From Nitrospirota bacterium (GTDB lineage Bacteria; Nitrospirota; Thermodesulfovibrionia; Thermodesulfovibrionales; JdFR-88), in NCBI GenBank assembly GCA_021825785.1, contig JAKAGP010000047.1, positions 1 through 8,459 of the forward strand: 8,459 nt of DNA, in the 5' to 3' direction. This document shows, piece by piece, positions 6,183 through 8,459 of this stretch (position 1 is its first letter; every line of letters starts with the position of its first letter). A program made the position numbers and the translations under genes. The notes beneath the pieces are model-generated. The model was not told where the DNA came from, did not search any database, and saw nothing but the letters and a program-made list of their open reading frames with translations.

Positions 6183-6581
6183 TCAGAGGGGCCGCATGAG
6201 CTTGGCCCTCGCGGTGGCTATGAGCCCGCCCTGGGGATAGGTCTTCATCTCCGATGCGGCCTCAAGGAGCCTGTGGGCGGGCGTCCCCCCGATCCAGCCT
6301 TCCACCTGCACCTTCTGCCCGACGGAAAGAGCGCCCCTGAACCTCACGGATATCTCCGCGGTCACCGGGTAGTGGCAGGCCTTTATGGCCGCATGCGCCA
6401 TCGCCTCATCCAGGATGGTGGAGATTATGCCCCCGTGGACCACGCCCTTGTAGCCCTGGTGCCGTCTTTCGGGGGTAAAAAAGGCAACCACGCCGCGCCC
6501 CCCGCGCTCAAACACCAGATGCAGCCCCCCGGGATTTTCCGTGCCGCAGGCGAAACAGTAATGGTCGTCCTCGAGGTTCAT
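6183..6581 (-). CDS. PaaI-family hotdog-fold thioesterase
   Basis: A small (132-residue) hotdog protein expected to hydrolyse acyl-CoA thioesters in the cytosol. The core motif is VVHGGIISTILDEAMAHAA (47-65): HGG at 49-51 and Asp58 on the central helix, where the PaaI group has its catalytic acid. The strands that follow (TAEISVRFRGALSVGQKVQVEG) are typical of the fold. The N-terminus has CFACGTENPGGLHLVF, the CxxCGxxNPxGL signature of a common PaaI-like subgroup; whether the two cysteines bind metal is unknown. Substrate cannot be inferred. Its start overlaps the stop of the upstream membrane-protein gene (ATGA, 6578-6581), and the cytochrome gene follows after 12 nt. The ribosome site is weak (AAGAG), which suggests translational coupling. 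Confidence 0.92.
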   Translation of the reverse strand: MNLEDDHYCFACGTENPGGLHLVFERGGRGVVAFFTPERRHQGYKGVVHGGIISTILDEAMAHAAIKACHYPVTAEISVRFRGALSVGQKVQVEGWIGGTPAHRLLEAASEMKTYPQGGLIATARAKLMRPL

Positions 6582-6880
6582 CTCTTGAGCATGATTTCCA
6601 GGAATTTGTAGGCGATCAGGGCGAACAAGGCGCCCATGGCCGCGCCAAAGACGCCAAGGACGGTCAGGATGCCCAGGAAGACGAAGGTGACAATAAGGCT
6701 GGTTTCGGATACTTTACAGGAGAAATAACGCTGCAGGTCGCCTCTGATGCTCTGCTGCCATGAGCCCCCCAGCGAGGCGTCGTAGACCAGGTCCATCGAG
6801 AGCGCCGTCCCAATCCCCAGCAGCGCCCCCACAAGGGCGCCCGCGATGACAACGGCTTTCAGCCTCCTGGCTGGCTGCAT
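6578..6880 (-). CDS. Small two-helix membrane protein of unknown function
   Basis: I do not recognise a family. The 100-residue product has a basic N-terminus (QPARRLK), a first helix at about 8-28 rich in Gly and Ala, a soluble loop of about 33 residues (29-61) with a single Cys55, a second long hydrophobic stretch (62-92) and a basic end (LKR). Positive charges at both ends suggest that both termini face the cytosol and the loop the periplasm. It starts 3 nt after the rho stop codon and overlaps the thioesterase start by 4 nt (ATGA), which is strong evidence that it is a real, translated gene. A GAGGA within the last rho codons lies about 15 nt upstream of the ATG, rather far, so coupling to rho translation is likely. 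Confidence 0.78.
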   Translation of the reverse strand: MQPARRLKAVVIAGALVGALLGIGTALSMDLVYDASLGGSWQQSIRGDLQRYFSCKVSETSLIVTFVFLGILTVLGVFGAAMGALFALIAYKFLEIMLKR

Positions 6881-6883
6881 CTG

Positions 6884-8146
6884 TTACTGGTTCATCCTCT
6901 CCAGAAACTCTTTGTTGCTCTTGGTTCCCCTCAGCTTGTCAAGCAGGAACTCCATGCTCTCGACCGCCCCCAGAGGGGAGAGCACTTTCCTCAGTATCCA
7001 CATCTTCCTCAGGGTCTCCTTGTCCACCAGCAGCTCCTCTTTCCTCGTGCCGGAGGCGTTTATGTCTATGCTGGGGAATATGCGCTTGTCGACGAGCTTC
7101 CTGTCCAGGTGCAGTTCGCTGTTGCCCGTGCCCTTGAACTCCTCGAAGATAACGTCGTCCATGCGGCTGCCGGTGTCTACAAGGGCCGTGGCGAGGATGG
7201 TGAGGCTGCCGCCGTTTTCGATGTTCCTGGCGGTGCCGAAGAAGCGCTTGGGCTTCTGCAGGGCGTTGGAGTCGAGGCCGCCGGAGAGGACCTTGCCGCT
7301 GGTTGGGATGATGGCGTTATAGGCCCTGGCCAGCCTCGTTATGCTGTCCAGGAGGATGACGACGTCCCGGCCGCCCTCCACCAGCCTCTTGGCGCGCTCT
7401 ATGACCATCTCCGAGACCTGGCAGTGCCTCTGCGGCGGCTCATCGAACGTGGAGCTTATGATCTCGGCCGAGGGGACCTGCCTCTTCCAGTCCGTCACCT
7501 CTTCCGGCCTCTCGTCTATGAGCAGGATGATGAGGTGGACCTCGCGGTTGTTTTTCTTCACGGCCCTCGCAATGGATTGCAGCAGCATCGTCTTTCCAGT
7601 CCTGGGGGCCGCCACGACCATGCCCCTCTGCCCCTTGCCGAGAGGGGTTATGAGCTCCATGACCCTGGTCGAGAAATCGCCGGCGTCGTATTCGAGCTTT
7701 ATGCGTTCCGTGGGGTAATATGGAATGAGGTTGTCAAACAGCGCCCTGCTTACGGACTCCTCCGGGGACTCGTGGTTTACGGCCTCGACCTTCAGGAGGG
7801 CGAAATACCGCTCCGCCTCCTTGGGGGGCCTTATATGCCCGGATACAAGATCGCCCGTGCGCAGGTTGAACCTGCGTATCTGCGAGGGTGAGACGTATAT
7901 GTCATCTGGGCCGGGCAGATAGCTGTAATCAGGCGACCTGAGAAATCCGAAGCCATCGGGCAGGATTTCGAGCACCCCCTCGCCAAAGACATTCCCGGTC
8001 TTCTGGGCATGGGCCTGAAGTATGGCGAATATCAGGTCCTGCTTCTTCAGACCGCTTGCGCCGTCCACCTTGAGTTCCCTGGCCAACTTGGTCAATTCCT
8101 CGATCGTCTTTTCCTTGAGTTCCGATATGGAAACATCCTGCATCAT
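6884..8146 (-). CDS. rho: Transcription termination factor Rho
   Basis: Rho is the hexameric RNA helicase/ATPase that ends transcription at C-rich untranslated RNA. At 420 residues it has the usual length (419 in E. coli). The N-terminal helical domain (1-48) is followed by the cold-shock-like RNA-binding domain ([17 protein letters not shown], 57-73, then [13 protein letters not shown]). The ATPase core has Walker A APRTGKT (180-186), the catalytic-Glu region DERPEEV (211-217), Walker B DVVILLD (261-267), the Q loop SGKVLSGG (283-290), and the conserved [13 protein letters not shown] and [11 protein letters not shown] blocks. Walker A has R-T where E. coli has K-A, a common variant. The first of two adjacent ATGs (8146) is chosen: AGGAG sits 8 nt upstream. 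It heads an operon with a small membrane protein, a thioesterase and a cytochrome; the more usual neighbour rpmE is absent. Confidence 0.98.
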   Translation of the reverse strand: MMQDVSISELKEKTIEELTKLARELKVDGASGLKKQDLIFAILQAHAQKTGNVFGEGVLEILPDGFGFLRSPDYSYLPGPDDIYVSPSQIRRFNLRTGDLVSGHIRPPKEAERYFALLKVEAVNHESPEESVSRALFDNLIPYYPTERIKLEYDAGDFSTRVMELITPLGKGQRGMVVAAPRTGKTMLLQSIARAVKKNNREVHLIILLIDERPEEVTDWKRQVPSAEIISSTFDEPPQRHCQVSEMVIERAKRLVEGGRDVVILLDSITRLARAYNAIIPTSGKVLSGGLDSNALQKPKRFFGTARNIENGGSLTILATALVDTGSRMDDVIFEEFKGTGNSELHLDRKLVDKRIFPSIDINASGTRKEELLVDKETLRKMWILRKVLSPLGAVESMEFLLDKLRGTKSNKEFLERMNQ

Positions 8147-8191
8147 GCTGGTCTTCTCCTAGAAATGCTTGCTGGCAGTTTAAATCGCCGG

Positions 8192-8208
8192 TAGGCTAGG
8201 CCTAACCT
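8192..8208. promoter_or_regulatory. DtxR-box-like palindrome in the rho leader (tentative)
   Basis: AGGCTAG (8193-8199), GC, CTAACCT (8202-8208) is an inverted repeat with one mismatched pair. It resembles the DtxR/IdeR core AGGTTAG-N-CTAACCT, but the spacer is two bases instead of one. It lies about 50 nt upstream of the rho start, within the predicted leader RNA. It may be a regulator site, an RNA hairpin or chance. Confidence 0.25.
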
Positions 8209-8275
8209 CTTGCTAATTTATTTTTTAAAGCTAGTTGTCTGGACAATGGGCCTGAAGAAATTCCGTGCCCCGATG

Positions 8276-8305
8276 AAAATACACAAAAACGCCTTGATTT
8301 GTCAA
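8276..8305 (-). promoter_or_regulatory. Sigma70-type promoter of the rho operon
   Basis: On the minus strand a perfect TTGACA (8305-8300) is followed after 18 nt by TATTTT (8281-8276). Transcription would start near 8269, giving a leader of about 123 nt before the rho ATG. Long leaders used for autoregulation are known for rho in several bacteria. The surrounding DNA is AT-rich compared with the flanks, as expected for a promoter. Confidence 0.6.
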
Positions 8306-8459
8306 TGCCTCTTCACCGGGGGGCCCGGCCCTGCCGGTCACCGGCGCTCCGCGGCCGGCCATACCGGCCAGTCCGCGCCGCCTGAAAACACATCTGCCGG
8401 GTTGAAACAGAACCGCACGAGGTTAAGGCTTCCGGACTTTCTTGGGCGTGCACGACCCC

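Larger units (their letters stand above)
8147..8459. other. Region upstream of rho without a supportable gene; GC-rich inverted repeats at 8316-8380
   Basis: The half next to rho holds the ribosome site, leader and promoter described separately. Beyond 8310 the DNA turns very GC-rich and ccgg occurs at least six times between 8316 and 8369. One perfect pair is ggccgg (8353-8358) with ccggcc (8364-8369). This may be the terminator or 3' flank of the next gene to the right, or a REP-like element. On the minus strand one frame runs in from the window edge and ends at TAA (8425-8423) after a basic tail (PKKVRKP); another runs to a TGA near 8316. Neither can be recognised, so no gene is called. 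Confidence 0.5.

Noticed and set aside
5613..6611. Long plus-strand open frame (332 codons) opposite the cytochrome and thioesterase genes
   Set aside because: It is the antisense of two confidently identified genes, has no recognisable domain, and arises from GC-rich codon use on the other strand.
7109..7891. Plus-strand open frame (260 codons) opposite rho
   Set aside because: Antisense shadow of a highly conserved gene; the translation shows no family features.
8423..8459. Tail of an upstream minus-strand gene ending PKKVRKP
   Set aside because: Only 11 codons are visible, and another frame on the same strand is also open; no way to choose or identify it.

Overview
The window reads as a piece of a free-living, anaerobically respiring Gram-negative bacterium. 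Pointers are an oxygen-independent haem-synthesis gene, a ferrous-iron permease with its own metal-dependent regulator, a membrane-anchored multihaem cytochrome c, and a PAS histidine kinase with a V4R-like sensor domain. Nitrospirota or Desulfobacterota fit best, with a lean to Nitrospirota, but no rRNA or other phylogenetic marker is present, so this is only an inference. Nearly every gene lies on the minus strand. By eye, positions 1-2150 are clearly more AT-rich than 2170-8459.

Region 1 (1-2160) holds the inner part of hemN on the plus strand, entering from outside the window, and a complete-looking sensor histidine kinase on the minus strand. They meet tail to tail at an abnormal joint near 378-392. 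hemN homology stops at the conserved RNFQ and its C-terminal part is missing. The kinase has lost its own stop codon and reads on through hemN in antisense for about 36 junk residues. This is either a real deletion or rearrangement, or an assembly chimera.

Region 2 (2270-5570) is an iron-uptake transcription unit on the minus strand: feoB, then a DtxR-family regulator with a C-terminal FeoA-like domain, then queF (queuosine pathway), which overlaps the regulator by ATGA. A good sigma70-type promoter with an iron-box-like palindrome on its predicted start site precedes feoB. The regulator probably senses Fe2+ (or Mn2+) and controls the unit. A C/G-rich REP-like palindrome sits between feoB and the regulator.

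Region 3 (5601-8305) is a second tight minus-strand operon: transcription terminator factor rho, a 100-residue two-helix membrane protein of unknown function, a PaaI-like hotdog thioesterase and a six-haem NapC/NrfH-type cytochrome c. Gaps are 3 nt, a 4-nt overlap and 12 nt. A sigma70-type promoter and a roughly 120-nt leader precede rho. The last 150 bases are GC-rich, full of short inverted repeats, and hold no gene I can support.

No tRNA, rRNA, CRISPR array, transposase or phage gene was seen. The points most worth a second look are the hemN/kinase joint, the feoB promoter-operator, and the conserved-looking rho operon with its unknown membrane protein.
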